Below, piece after piece: positions 1 through 8,888 of a stretch of DNA of 64,000 nt. Positions within the stretch are counted from its first letter, which is position 1. Each line of letters opens with the position of its first letter. The position numbers and the translations under genes were made by a program. This stretch comes from Micromonospora orduensis (GTDB lineage: Bacteria > Actinomycetota > Actinomycetes > Mycobacteriales > Micromonosporaceae): contig NZ_VDFY01000154.1 of assembly GCF_006228125.1 (NCBI RefSeq), forward strand, positions 46,403 to 110,402, in the 5' to 3' direction. The notes below the pieces were generated by a model. The model saw only the letters and a list, made by a program, of their open reading frames with translations, did no database searches and was not told the origin of the DNA.

Positions 1-187
1 CAGGGGCAGTCTCCCAGCCGTACGGCGGGCCGGGGCCGCATCACGCAAGCCTTCCGTCGCCCGTGTGGGCCAGCGACCCACCAGGAGTGTCACACCCTCG
101 GGGGCAAACCGTCACCGCATTGTCTTATTGCCCGCGTCCTGGCCTGGGTAGCGCAAAGGGTAACGGACGCTACGCAAGGAGGACCTC

Positions 188-613
188 ATGTCCCGCAACC
201 GGACGGCCGAACTGGTGAAGCTCGGCGACTCTCGGCAGACGATCGCGACGGCCGAGCAGGACGTGCGTGGCCGGCACGTCGTCGACGCCGAGGGGGAGGA
301 GTTGGGCAAGGTCGATGACCTGCTGATCGACAGCGAGGAGCGCAGGGTGCGGTTCCTGGTGGTCGAGCACGGCGGAATCCTCGGCATCGGCGCCACCGCG
401 ACCTTCATCCCCGTGGACGCGGTCGCGGATATCGCCGATGACACCGTGCGGATCGACCTGACCCGCGCCAAGGTCGAGCAGGCGCCGGCGTACGACCCGG
501 AACTCGTCGACGACACCGGGTACTACGAGGATCTGTACTGGTACTACGGCTATGCGCCGTTCTTCGGTCCCAGCGTGGCCCCGCCGTACCCCGTGCCGCC
601 GTCCCAGCGCTGA
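188..613 (+). CDS. PRC-barrel domain protein
   Basis: This is a 141-residue soluble protein. Residues about 24-95 form a PRC-barrel: the stretch around GRHVVDAEGEELGKVDDLLI is typical, followed by a strand-rich part ending near FIPVDAV. The C-terminal tail is rich in Tyr and Pro (YYEDLYWYYGY) and is probably disordered. PRC-barrels occur in photosynthetic reaction centre H subunits and in stress and RNA-processing proteins; in actinomycetes such small proteins are usually linked to stress, but the exact role is unknown. The ATG start is preceded by GGAGG. It sits directly upstream of a BON-domain gene and shares its orientation, so co-expression is likely. Confidence 0.85.
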   Translation: MSRNRTAELVKLGDSRQTIATAEQDVRGRHVVDAEGEELGKVDDLLIDSEERRVRFLVVEHGGILGIGATATFIPVDAVADIADDTVRIDLTRAKVEQAPAYDPELVDDTGYYEDLYWYYGYAPFFGPSVAPPYPVPPSQR

Positions 614-705
614 ACCAGCGCTTACCCGATCACGCCGATCGTCGAGCATCAGCGGCCGGAGCGTGAGTCGGCCGCATCGCCCGGCCCATTCGAGGAGTTT
701 CCTTC

Positions 706-981
706 ATGACCTATCCCTGGTTCTTCCCCGACGACAGTCCACCGCGGTACCAGACGGTGTTCGGCTCGGACGACACCCGGTTGGCCTGGCAACTGCTCGA
801 CCGGATGCACCAGAATCCGCTGCTGCGCCGCGAAAGCATCTGCATCGAGGTGCAGAACCACGTGGTGATTCTGGAGGGGTCGGTGAGCAGAGCGGAGGCA
901 GTAGTCGAAGCAAGCCGGCTCGCCTGGGACACCCGGGGGGTGTACGACGTCAACAACCGCCTACGCCGGTTGGACGGGTGA
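706..981 (+). CDS. BON domain protein
   Basis: This is a small protein of 91 residues. The fold from about residue 22 to 88 matches a BON domain: a helix (RLAWQLLDRMHQNPLL), two strands (ICIEVQNHVVILEGSVS), a helix (RAEAVVEASRLAW) and a final strand (GVYDVNNRLR). BON domains bind lipid or peptidoglycan-proximal ligands and occur in OsmY-like and mycobacterial proteins. There is no signal peptide, so it is probably cytoplasmic. It follows the PRC-barrel gene after 92 bases and precedes a cation antiporter, in a block of ion and stress genes. The ATG is preceded by GAGGAG. Confidence 0.8.
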   Translation: MTYPWFFPDDSPPRYQTVFGSDDTRLAWQLLDRMHQNPLLRRESICIEVQNHVVILEGSVSRAEAVVEASRLAWDTRGVYDVNNRLRRLDG

Positions 982-1125
982 ACGCCCGCCCTGCCGGCGC
1001 CGAACTTCACCGCAGCGGGCATCCGGCAGCAACCCGGGACGGTTCAGCGGCGACGTTATGATCATCGAGGTTCATCGGAAGCCGTCGAGGTCCGGTGGCG
1101 TGATGTCGACGCACATTCCTGGAGC

Positions 1126-2367
1126 GTGACGGTGCTGTTGTTGTCGTTCGCCGCGGTCCTGCTGGTGGCGGTGCTGCTCTCCGCGCTGGCGCACCGCACC
1201 GTCCTCTCCACCGCCGCGCTGTTTCTCGTCGCGGGGTTCATCCTCGGCGAGGACACCACCGGGCTGCTGCATCTGCGCGCCGATTCCCCCATCGTGGCGC
1301 AACTCGCCGAGCTTGCCCTGTTCGCCGTGCTGTTCACCGATGGGATGCGGGTCGGCTGGGCGGACCTGCGCTCGGCGTGGCGGCTGCCAGGCCGAGCGCT
1401 GGGCTGGGGCCTTCCGCTGACCCTGCTGATCACCGCCGTGCTGGCCCACTATGTGGCTGGCCTGGACTGGCCGGAGGCGCTGCTGATCGGCGCGGTCCTG
1501 GCTCCCACCGACCCGGTGTTCGCGGCCGCGTTGGTCGGCAATGACAAGGTGCCGGCACGCCTGCGGCATCTGCTGAATGTGGAGTCGGGCGTGAACGACG
1601 GGCTGGCCCTGCCGTTCGTCGTGCTGCTCCTCGCTGTCACCGCCGGCGCGGACGACCTGCACATGGGTGAGCTCTTCAGTGAACTCGCAGTCGGTCTGCT
1701 CATCGGTGTGCTGGTGCCGCTGCTGGCGATCGGGTTGGAGCGCACCCGCTTCTTCGCGGCGTCAGCGGCGTACGAGCCGCTCAACGGTGTGGCGATCGGG
1801 CTGCTGGTGCTGGCGCTGGGTACGGTGACCCACGGCAATCTGTTCCTCGCCGCGTTCGCCGCTGGCATCACTGTGGCCACGTTCGGTCCGCGCGAGCGGG
1901 CTTCCTTCGAACATTTCGGGGAGAACATCGCCGAGTTGTTGAAACTCGCCGCGTTGTTGGTCTTCGGCGCGCTGATCTCGGTGCGGTTCCTGGGCGAGAT
2001 CTCCTGGACCGGATGGGCCTTCGCGGTGCTGGCGATCTTCGTGGCCCGTCCGGTCGCGCTGTGGATATCGTTCCTGCGCTCCGGGCTCGGCCCCAGAGAG
2101 CAGGCTGCCGCGATGTGGTTCGGGCCGAAGGGCTTCGCCTCGGTCGTCTACGGACTGCTGGTCCTGGAGTCCGGCATCGCCGCCGGGGACGAGGTGTTTC
2201 ACCTCGTCGCTCTGACAATCGTCATTTCCATCCTGTTGCACTCCTCGACCGACGTCGTGATCGCACGGGCGTTCGACGAGTCGCAGGAGGCGCCCGCCTG
2301 GTTCGGTGTTCTTCGCCGCACCCGTCGGGAGCGCCGAGCAGCCGACCCGGGGGAGTCAGCGGAGTGA
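1126..2367 (+). CDS. CPA1-family Na+(K+)/H+ antiporter
   Basis: A polytopic membrane protein of 413 residues, with about 12 hydrophobic segments running almost from the first residue. It carries the family hallmarks APTDPVFAAAL (near residue 126) and VESGVNDGLALP (near 152); the Asp of the ND pair is the ion-binding residue in NhaP-type antiporters. It should exchange Na+ or K+ for protons at the cytoplasmic membrane. The start is GTG. No C-terminal regulatory domain is present, only a short charged tail. It is the first of three different cation/proton exchanger-type genes in the first 10 kb (with 7077 and 8889). Confidence 0.88.
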   Translation: MTVLLLSFAAVLLVAVLLSALAHRTVLSTAALFLVAGFILGEDTTGLLHLRADSPIVAQLAELALFAVLFTDGMRVGWADLRSAWRLPGRALGWGLPLTLLITAVLAHYVAGLDWPEALLIGAVLAPTDPVFAAALVGNDKVPARLRHLLNVESGVNDGLALPFVVLLLAVTAGADDLHMGELFSELAVGLLIGVLVPLLAIGLERTRFFAASAAYEPLNGVAIGLLVLALGTVTHGNLFLAAFAAGITVATFGPRERASFEHFGENIAELLKLAALLVFGALISVRFLGEISWTGWAFAVLAIFVARPVALWISFLRSGLGPREQAAAMWFGPKGFASVVYGLLVLESGIAAGDEVFHLVALTIVISILLHSSTDVVIARAFDESQEAPAWFGVLRRTRRERRAADPGESAE

Positions 2368-2418
2368 CGCCACGTCAGTTCCCGTTCGTCGCCTCGGTGA
2401 GAGCGCTTGCAGGGGCCG

Positions 2419-2931
2419 TCAGGGGCTGGCGCTGGACTGCTCCCAGCGTCGCCACCAGGACTCCTCGGTCGGTTCTTCGGCGGCGACTACCAGGGCGTTG
2501 ATCAGATCTGTGGGTGTCTGCGGGCGTTCGACGTCGGCTGCCTTGAGGAGCCGCCGGATCTCGGCGGTCCGGTGCCGCATCACGTCGCCCACGAGCGTCT
2601 TGCCGGCCTCGGTGAGGGTCAACCAGGCGACCCGCCGGTCGTCATGCCGATGGCGCCGGGCCACCAGTGCCCGGTGTACCAGGCGGTTGCACGTCCGTGT
2701 CGCGGTCGACGGGTGCACTCCCAGCGAGGACGCCAGATCCACGGTGCGCAGCGGGGCGGAGGACGCCAGGATGACCAGTGTCCGGTACTGCGACAGGGTC
2801 ACCTCGGCGTTCAGTGAGCCCAGCGCCCGAGCGGTGATCCCCACCAGGGTGCGACTCAGCGCGGACAAGCCGTCAACCAGCCGATCGTGCTCCGCGGTCG
2901 ACGGAGGACCGCCCTCCACGTACAGTTCCAC
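2419..2931 (-). CDS. MarR-family transcriptional regulator
   Basis: A winged-helix regulator of about 170 residues from the proposed GTG at 2931. The core reads TLSQYRTLVILASSAPLRTVDLASSLGVHPSTATRTCNRL, with the recognition helix around HPSTATR, then a wing RRHRHDDRRVAWLTLTEAG, all typical of MarR. An open frame extends to 3066, but that would run through the promoter and start of the divergent channel gene, so the shorter start is preferred. It is divergent from the K+ channel gene with only about 46 bases between the starts, so it may control that gene and itself. The ligand is unknown. Confidence 0.82.
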   Translation of the reverse strand: MELYVEGGPPSTAEHDRLVDGLSALSRTLVGITARALGSLNAEVTLSQYRTLVILASSAPLRTVDLASSLGVHPSTATRTCNRLVHRALVARRHRHDDRRVAWLTLTEAGKTLVGDVMRHRTAEIRRLLKAADVERPQTPTDLINALVVAAEEPTEESWWRRWEQSSASP

Positions 2932-2977
2932 CCAGAAATGATTGCACGGATGCACGCATAATCGTCGGGTGGACCGG

Positions 2978-3769
2978 ATGCAGGTGACAACTGAAACGGG
3001 GCCTGCCGACCGGGCCGCCAGGTGGGAGCGGCTCACCGCGCTGCCTCTGACTGTCCTGTCGGTCATGTTCCTGGTCGTCTACGCGGCACCGATCCTGTGG
3101 CCCGGCCTTGCAGACTCCTGGCAACGGGTGTGCGAGGCGACCGCCGTCTTCATCTGGCTGACGTTCTGGATCGACTTCGCGGCACGGCTGATCCTGGCTG
3201 GCCGTCGGCGCCGGTTCCTACGGAATCACCTGTTCGACCTCGCCGTCCTGGTCCTGCCCGTGCTTCGTCCGCTGCGTGCCCTGCGGTTGATCACCGTGGT
3301 GCTGAGCCTCAGCCGGAAGGCCGAATCCTGGGCTCGTGGCCGGCTCGCCGTCTACGTGGGCGCCACCACCATGTTGCTCGTGTTCGTCTCCGCGCTGGCG
3401 GTGCTGGACGCCGAACGGTCCGCGTCCGGCAGCAACATCGCCTCGTTCGACGACGCGCTGTGGTGGGCGACCGTGACGATCACCACCGTCGGCTACGGCG
3501 ATCACTATCCGGTCACCGGTACGGGCCGATTCGTCGCGTTGGGGCTCATGATCGGCGGTATCGGCCTGATCGGCTTCGTCACCGGCTCGCTGGCCACCTG
3601 GATCGTCGAACGGGTCTCCGCACAGGAAACGGCCGCCACGGCCACCGTTGAGGACATCGCGGCACTGCGCGCGGAGATCGCGGCCCTGCGTCGGCAGCTC
3701 GATCCGTCGACCTCGACAACAGGCGACGACCCCCACCGGTGGAGCCATGCGACCCCTTCCGTCGACTGA
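2978..3769 (+). CDS. voltage-gated-type potassium channel
   Basis: A 263-residue ion channel. Several hydrophobic segments come first, one with an Arg-rich S4-like stretch (PLRALRLITVV), then a pore loop with the K+ selectivity filter TVGYGDHYP near residue 170 and a final inner helix (ALGLMIGGIGLIGFVTGS). The C-terminus has a short heptad-like coiled coil (IAALRAEIAALRRQL), typical of tetramerisation. The ATG at 2978 is chosen because GGGTGGA lies just upstream; an ATG at 2942 exists but lacks a ribosome site. It overlaps the next gene by 23 bases and is divergent from a MarR gene. Confidence 0.88.
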   Translation: MQVTTETGPADRAARWERLTALPLTVLSVMFLVVYAAPILWPGLADSWQRVCEATAVFIWLTFWIDFAARLILAGRRRRFLRNHLFDLAVLVLPVLRPLRALRLITVVLSLSRKAESWARGRLAVYVGATTMLLVFVSALAVLDAERSASGSNIASFDDALWWATVTITTVGYGDHYPVTGTGRFVALGLMIGGIGLIGFVTGSLATWIVERVSAQETAATATVEDIAALRAEIAALRRQLDPSTSTTGDDPHRWSHATPSVD

Positions 3770-4883
3770 CCGCAGCGTGGACAAGCCGCCGGCCGCCGGG
3801 TCCACCATCGCGAACGGTTCGCTGTTGGGGAGGTGGACCCGCTGGCTCGGGTTACGGCTGGCCTTCGGGTTCATCGCGGTGGTCCTGCTCGTTGATGCAG
3901 CGGCGGGCACCCACGCCGTACTCATCGGCTTTCTGGCGCTCGCTCCGCTGTTCGCCGCTGCCGTCGAAACCCCGCGCCGTACAGCTGTGGTGTCGGCCAC
4001 CGCCACCACGGCGGCGGTGGTGGCCGGGCTGCCCAGCGGGATGCTGGGCAGCCTCGATCACCTGTTGCGGGTGGCGGTCGTCATCGCGGTCAGCCTGATG
4101 GCGGTGTATGTCGCCCAGGCCCGCACCGGACGGGAGGAGCGGCTGCGTCGGATGGCCGAGATCGTGCGGATCACCCAGGCCGCGATTCTGCGGGAGCCGC
4201 CCGGGCACGCGCCCGGGGTCGAGCTGGCCGCCCGGTACGTCTCGGCTTACGAGCAGGCCGGCGTGGGTGGCGACCTGTACGAGGTGGTGGTCGTCGATCC
4301 GCGAGGACTGCGGATCATTGTCGGTGACGTCTGCGGCAAGGGGCTCGACGCGGTGCGGCTGGCCTCGGCGGTGGCAGGGGCGTTCCGACAGTCGGCGATC
4401 ATCCGCTCGGACCTGACGCAGGTGGCTCGCGATCTGGACGACCTCGTCGGTCGTGAGCCGACTCCCGCTACCGGCGCGACGTTCGTCACCGCCGTTCTGG
4501 TCGAGTTACGTGGCGACGAGATCCGTTCAGTCAACTGCGGCCATCCCGCGCCGATCCTCCGGCATCGCTCCGGGAACCTTGAGGAACTCGAGGTGTCGTC
4601 ACCGGATCGGCCTCTAGGGTTGGGTGGCCCACGGTCGGCGGAGGTCACCCACCGTTGGGAGGTCGGTGACCGGCTGCTGTTGCACACCGACGGCCTGATC
4701 GAGGCGCGGGACGACAACGGGCGCTTCTTCCCGATGTCCGCGTTGCGGGAGTGCCTCTCCAGATCCTCGGTGGACGACTCCCTCGCGGCCGTCTGGGGGA
4801 GCGTGCACCGGCACGTGGGCGGCGAACCACACGACGACATCGCGCTTCTGCTGGCCGAGCGCCGGCCGTCGGCGGCCGGCTAG
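3747..4883 (+). CDS. membrane PP2C/SpoIIE-type serine phosphatase
   Basis: 378 residues. The first ~110 hold hydrophobic segments (LAFGFIAVVLLVDAAAG; LIGFLALAPLFAAAV), the rest a SpoIIE/RsbU phosphatase domain. Metal-binding motifs are visible: GGDLYEVVVVDP, VGDVCGKGLDAV, HTDGLIEARD and HDDIALLLAE. Such enzymes dephosphorylate STAS anti-anti-sigma factors. A STAS gene follows 130 bases downstream (5014), a plausible substrate. No HATPase anti-sigma kinase lies nearby. The start at 3747 has GGTGGAG just upstream and overlaps the channel gene, suggesting translational coupling. What signal its membrane domain senses is not evident. Confidence 0.88.
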   Translation: MRPLPSTDRSVDKPPAAGSTIANGSLLGRWTRWLGLRLAFGFIAVVLLVDAAAGTHAVLIGFLALAPLFAAAVETPRRTAVVSATATTAAVVAGLPSGMLGSLDHLLRVAVVIAVSLMAVYVAQARTGREERLRRMAEIVRITQAAILREPPGHAPGVELAARYVSAYEQAGVGGDLYEVVVVDPRGLRIIVGDVCGKGLDAVRLASAVAGAFRQSAIIRSDLTQVARDLDDLVGREPTPATGATFVTAVLVELRGDEIRSVNCGHPAPILRHRSGNLEELEVSSPDRPLGLGGPRSAEVTHRWEVGDRLLLHTDGLIEARDDNGRFFPMSALRECLSRSSVDDSLAAVWGSVHRHVGGEPHDDIALLLAERRPSAAG

Positions 4884-5013
4884 CCACACCTGAGCCGGGG
4901 CACTACGCGATCGTGGCGAGGGTTCTTGGCGCCGGGTACGCTGACCGGCGACAGTTCATTGCATCCATGCATGCTTCAGGGGTTTGCCGAGCGTCGATCA
5001 GAAGGGAGTGGGC

Positions 5014-5352
5014 GTGGACTTGTCCATCGACACGACCCGAGTCGGTCCCGTGGTTCGGATCCGGCTGCACGGAGAGATCGACGTGGCGACAACGGGCCTC
5101 GTGCACGACGCGGTAATCGCGGCCTTGACGTCCGATTCGGTGCGACAGGTCCTCCTTGACTTCGCCGGCCTGACCTTCATCGACTCCTCCGGCATGGGAA
5201 CCCTGGTGGCCTGCCAGCGGGCCGTCGCGGTGCGGGGCGGCGCCTTGCGGTTGGAGAACCTCGCGCCCTTCGTTCGACGGCAACTCTTCGCCGCGGGCCT
5301 CCTCGGGCTGTTGGGCGGAGAGGACGACGCGCACGCCGTTTCGCCGAACTGA
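5014..5352 (+). CDS. STAS-domain anti-sigma factor antagonist
   Basis: A single STAS domain of about 112 residues. The motif FIDSSGMGTL carries the Ser (S58 from this start) that is phosphorylated by HATPase anti-sigma kinases and dephosphorylated by SpoIIE-type phosphatases. The GTG at 5014 is chosen because AAGGGAG lies five bases upstream; GTG at 5008 overlaps that site. It lies behind the phosphatase gene, giving two of the three parts of a partner-switching module. The cognate anti-sigma factor must be encoded elsewhere. Confidence 0.85.
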   Translation: MDLSIDTTRVGPVVRIRLHGEIDVATTGLVHDAVIAALTSDSVRQVLLDFAGLTFIDSSGMGTLVACQRAVAVRGGALRLENLAPFVRRQLFAAGLLGLLGGEDDAHAVSPN

Positions 5353-5385
5353 CCCCTCGCTGACCCCACAGATCGGATCTCGCTC

Positions 5386-6936
5386 GTGACTCCGCCCCCG
5401 GATGCCGCGTTGCCCCGTCGCGGTGCCGCAGCCGAACGCCTGCGGCGCGTGGTCGCTCGGGGGTTGATGCTCGTGCGCTCGCGGTGGGGCAGGCGGGTCC
5501 TGACCGCGGTGGCGCTGGTCGCCGTCACCGCGACGGGCATCACGGTCGGCACCTTGCTGGCTGCCAGGGGGTCCAGTGACGTCGGACCGTTCCGGGTCGC
5601 CTTTCAGCTCACCCCGTCCACGGACGGCGGCACGGAGATCGCCATCCCACCGCTCGGATCGCTCTTCCTCGACAGTCACGACGGTCCCCTGCGACTGACC
5701 GCCCGTCTTGACTCACTCGACCAACACCGCACCGAGGCCCTGCTCGACGACCCCACCGGCCTCGCCCAGGCCGGCGACGCGGCGCCCCGCGACCTCCGCG
5801 ACGCTGTGGTCCGCCTCGGACTTCGGACGCTCGGGGTGTCGGTCCTCGCGTCCATGCTGCTCGCCGGGCTGACATTCCGGTCGGTGGGCCGCGTCGCCTG
5901 GTCCGGTGGTCTCGCCCTGCTCGTCACCGGCGGCACCCTGGGCGCCGCCGCCCTGACGGTACGACCACAGGCGTTGGCCGAGCCCCGCTACGAGGGCCTG
6001 CTGGTCAACGCCCCAGCCTTGATCGGGGACGCCCAACGGATCGCGGACGACTACACCCGCTACGCCGAGCAGTTGCAACGTCTGGTCGGGAACGTCGGCA
6101 AGCTCTACACCACCGTGTCGACCCTGCCCATCTACGAAGCGGCGCCGGGCACCACCCGGATCCTGCACGTCTCGGATCTGCACCTCAACCCCGCCGCCTG
6201 GCCGGTCATCCGAACTGTGGTCGAGCAGTACGACATCGACCTGGTGATCGACACCGGAGACATCACCGACTGGGGCAGCGAGCCCGAGACCTCGTACGTC
6301 TCCATGATCGGCCAACTCGCGGTGCCCTACGTCTACATCCGCGGCAACCACGACTCGCCTCGCACCGCGGCGGCGGTTGCCAGCCAGGCGAACGCGGTGG
6401 TGCTGAACGACTCCGCCACGACGATCGCGGGAGTGACGATCGCCGGTATCGGGGACCCCCGGTTCACGCCCGACAAGCAAGAAGTAGAGACAAGACCTTG
6501 GGAGGAACCCACGGCGACGGTCGAGGGTACGGGTGGACAGCTCGCCAGGACTATCCGCTCCCTCGACGTGCCGGTGGACATCGCGCTGGTGCACGACCCG
6601 GCATCCGCACCAGGGCTCAATGGGACCGTGCCACTCGTCCTGGCCGGCCACACACACCAGCGAGCGGTGACGACGCTTCCGCCCACGGGCGCGGTCGGCA
6701 CCCGGCTGGCGGTGCAGGGTTCCACGGGCGGGGCAGGACTGCGAGGGCTCGAAGGCGACGAACCCACGCCGCTGGCCATGTCGGTGCTCTACCTCGGCGC
6801 GAACCGCCGACTCCAGGCCTACGACGACATCCGCGTCGGCGGCACCGGAACGGCGCAGGTCAGCCTCAACCGCAAGGTGGTCGACGCAGCGCTGGTGGAT
6901 GCCGCGGCGCCGTCCGCCACCCCGGCCGCCCGCTAG
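5386..6936 (+). CDS. membrane-anchored metallophosphoesterase
   Basis: 516 residues. The N-terminal part has a hydrophobic anchor (VLTAVALVAVTATGITVGTLL, about residues 38-58) and a second hydrophobic pair near 140-200, with an extracytoplasmic section between. The calcineurin-like phosphoesterase domain starts at about residue 260 and has all metal motifs in order: SDLHLN, DTGDITDW, GNHDS, ALVHDP and GHTHQR. It probably hydrolyses phosphomonoesters or diesters; the substrate is unknown. It starts with GTG 33 bases after the STAS gene and shares its direction. Confidence 0.85.
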   Translation: MTPPPDAALPRRGAAAERLRRVVARGLMLVRSRWGRRVLTAVALVAVTATGITVGTLLAARGSSDVGPFRVAFQLTPSTDGGTEIAIPPLGSLFLDSHDGPLRLTARLDSLDQHRTEALLDDPTGLAQAGDAAPRDLRDAVVRLGLRTLGVSVLASMLLAGLTFRSVGRVAWSGGLALLVTGGTLGAAALTVRPQALAEPRYEGLLVNAPALIGDAQRIADDYTRYAEQLQRLVGNVGKLYTTVSTLPIYEAAPGTTRILHVSDLHLNPAAWPVIRTVVEQYDIDLVIDTGDITDWGSEPETSYVSMIGQLAVPYVYIRGNHDSPRTAAAVASQANAVVLNDSATTIAGVTIAGIGDPRFTPDKQEVETRPWEEPTATVEGTGGQLARTIRSLDVPVDIALVHDPASAPGLNGTVPLVLAGHTHQRAVTTLPPTGAVGTRLAVQGSTGGAGLRGLEGDEPTPLAMSVLYLGANRRLQAYDDIRVGGTGTAQVSLNRKVVDAALVDAAAPSATPAAR

Positions 6937-7076
6937 GGGTGACCGCGCGGGCCGCCCCTTGGGCCCATGGCCTGCACGCCCGTTGCCGACAGCCCAGGCT
7001 GATAGGTTGATCTCAGGTGTGCCGGGAAGCCTGGTCGGCGTTGCGATGATGGCTGACCAGAACAGGAGAAGGCTGA

Positions 7077-8366
7077 ATGAGCACCCTGGCCTGGATCGCC
7101 GTGGCCGTCTTCGTCGCCGCCTACGTCCTGATCGCCACCGAGAAGATCAATCGGGTGACGGTGGCCCTGGGTGGTGCATCGATCATGCTGGCGATCGGGG
7201 CGACCGACGCCGAGCATGCGTTCTTCTCCGAAGAGGCGGGGATCGACTGGAACGTCATCTTCCTGTTGCTGGGGATGATGCTGATCGTCGGCGTGCTGAA
7301 ACGCACCGGCCTGTTCGAGTACCTGGCGATCTGGAGCGCCAAGAAGGCTCGGGGTCGCCCGTTCCCGATCATGGTGATCCTGGTGGTGGTGACCGCCGTG
7401 GTGTCGGCGGCGCTGGACAACGTCACCACAGTGCTGCTGGTAGCGCCGGTGACGCTGCTGGTCTGCGAGCGGCTCGACGTGCCGCCGATCCCATTTTTGA
7501 TCGCAGAGGTTATGGCGTCCAACATCGGTGGCGCGGCAACCCTGGTAGGCGACCCACCGAACATCATCATCGCCAGCCGGTCGGGGTTGAGTTTCACCGA
7601 TTTCCTGAACGTCATGGCTCCGCTGGTGCTGATCGTGCTCGTCGTGTTCGTCGGCCTGTGTCGGATCATGTTCCGCACGGCGTTCCGCTACGACGCCGAG
7701 CGCGCCGCGCGGGTGATGGCGCTGCGGGAGGCGGACGCGATCCGCGACCGTCGCCTCGTCGTGACCAGCCTGGTGGTCCTCGGCGCGGTGCTGCTCGCGT
7801 TCGGCCTGCACACCTTCCTGCGTCTGGAGCCGTCGGTGGTGGCCATACTCGGCGGCCTGCTGCTGCTGGCGTTGTCCCGACTGGACGCGGAGGACGTGGC
7901 CAAGGACGTCGAATGGCCGACGCTGGTGTTCTTCGCTGGCCTGTTCATCATGGTCGGCGCCCTGGTCGCCACCGGGGTGATCGACAGCATCGCCCGGTCG
8001 GCGATCGGGGCCGTCGAGGGCAAGCTGTGGCCGGCCACCATGTTGCTGTTGTGGGCGTCGGCAGGGTTGTCGGCGATCGTGGACAACATCCCGTACGTGG
8101 CGACGATGAGCCCGATTGTGAGCGAATTGGTGAACGCCGAAGGCGGGCTCGGTAAGGCTCAGGTGCTGTGGTGGGCGCTCGCTATCGGGGCTGACTTCGG
8201 CGGCAACGCCACTGCCGTCGGCGCCTCGGCGAACGTGGTGGTGCTCGGTATCGCCGAGCGCGCCGGGCACAAGATCACGTTCTGGGGGTTCACCAAGTAC
8301 GGGCTGATCGTCACCGTGATCTCGGTGGCGGTCGCGGTGCCGTACCTGTGGCTGCGATTCTTCTGA
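7077..8366 (+). CDS. ArsB/NhaD/SLC13-type permease
   Basis: A 429-residue polytopic permease of the ion-transporter superfamily that includes ArsB, NhaD and CitM. Both characteristic half-repeat signatures are present: ALDNVTTVLLV with ASNIGGAATLVGDPPN in the first half, and DNIPYVATMSPI with GADFGGNATAVGASANVV in the second. A strong site (AGGAGAAGG) precedes the ATG. It could be an NhaD-like Na+/H+ antiporter, which fits its neighbours (CPA1, NhaA), or an arsenite/antimonite carrier. The arsenic genes begin only 2 kb downstream, so an arsenite role cannot be excluded. Confidence 0.85.
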   Translation: MSTLAWIAVAVFVAAYVLIATEKINRVTVALGGASIMLAIGATDAEHAFFSEEAGIDWNVIFLLLGMMLIVGVLKRTGLFEYLAIWSAKKARGRPFPIMVILVVVTAVVSAALDNVTTVLLVAPVTLLVCERLDVPPIPFLIAEVMASNIGGAATLVGDPPNIIIASRSGLSFTDFLNVMAPLVLIVLVVFVGLCRIMFRTAFRYDAERAARVMALREADAIRDRRLVVTSLVVLGAVLLAFGLHTFLRLEPSVVAILGGLLLLALSRLDAEDVAKDVEWPTLVFFAGLFIMVGALVATGVIDSIARSAIGAVEGKLWPATMLLLWASAGLSAIVDNIPYVATMSPIVSELVNAEGGLGKAQVLWWALAIGADFGGNATAVGASANVVVLGIAERAGHKITFWGFTKYGLIVTVISVAVAVPYLWLRFF

Positions 8367-8369
8367 CGC

Positions 8370-8816
8370 TCAGGTGCCGAGCATCCGGTCGAGCAACCCG
8401 TCCAGGGTGATCGCGCCGGTCATCACCTGGTCGCGGTCAACGACAGCGACCAGCGGCACATTCGATCGGGCCATCACCGAGGCGACCTCGAGCAGGGTGG
8501 CGTCGGCGCTGACCGCAGGCAGGCCCGGACGGTTGCGGGGCAGCAGGTCCGCGACGGTGCGGTCGCCGATACCCTCCAGGATCACGTCGGCGGCGGCCTC
8601 GTCGATCACCCGGGCCAGCGCCGGATCGTCCTGGCAGTAGGACGGCAGCGCCATCCGCAGCACCTGCGTGCCAGCCAGCACCGTCGACGGACGGCCCATG
8701 GTGTCCACCACGATCAGGCCGGGCAGGTCCTGCGCCGCCAGAATCCGCGCGGCCTCCCTGGCCGGCATGTCCTCGGTAACGGTGTCCATCGAGATCGCCA
8801 CATCGCTCGCGCGCAT
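8370..8816 (-). CDS. tandem CBS-domain protein
   Basis: A 148-residue protein made of two CBS domains (about 10-70 and 85-145). The second ends ASVMARSNVPLVAVVDRDQVMTGAITLDGLLDRML, a canonical CBS half. CBS pairs bind adenine nucleotides and often gate transporters or channels. It is convergent with the permease gene at 7077 (4 bases apart) and lies 72 bases downstream of nhaA on the same strand, so it may be cotranscribed with nhaA and act as a nucleotide sensor for a transporter here. That link is inference. Confidence 0.82.
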   Translation of the reverse strand: MRASDVAISMDTVTEDMPAREAARILAAQDLPGLIVVDTMGRPSTVLAGTQVLRMALPSYCQDDPALARVIDEAAADVILEGIGDRTVADLLPRNRPGLPAVSADATLLEVASVMARSNVPLVAVVDRDQVMTGAITLDGLLDRMLGT

Positions 8817-8888
8817 GCACCGACGATACGCCCGGGACAGCGCGTTGACCGTGCTGATGCCGCCTGGCAGCTCCCGCTCGCAGTGGAC

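Noticed and set aside
130..187. Sigma-B-type promoter (GGGTA boxes) before the PRC-barrel gene
   Set aside because: GGGTAG and GGGTAA are present, but no -35 element is found at the right spacing.
2932..2977. MarR operator in the regulator-channel gap
   Set aside because: TGCACG occurs twice as a direct repeat, but no good dyad could be drawn.
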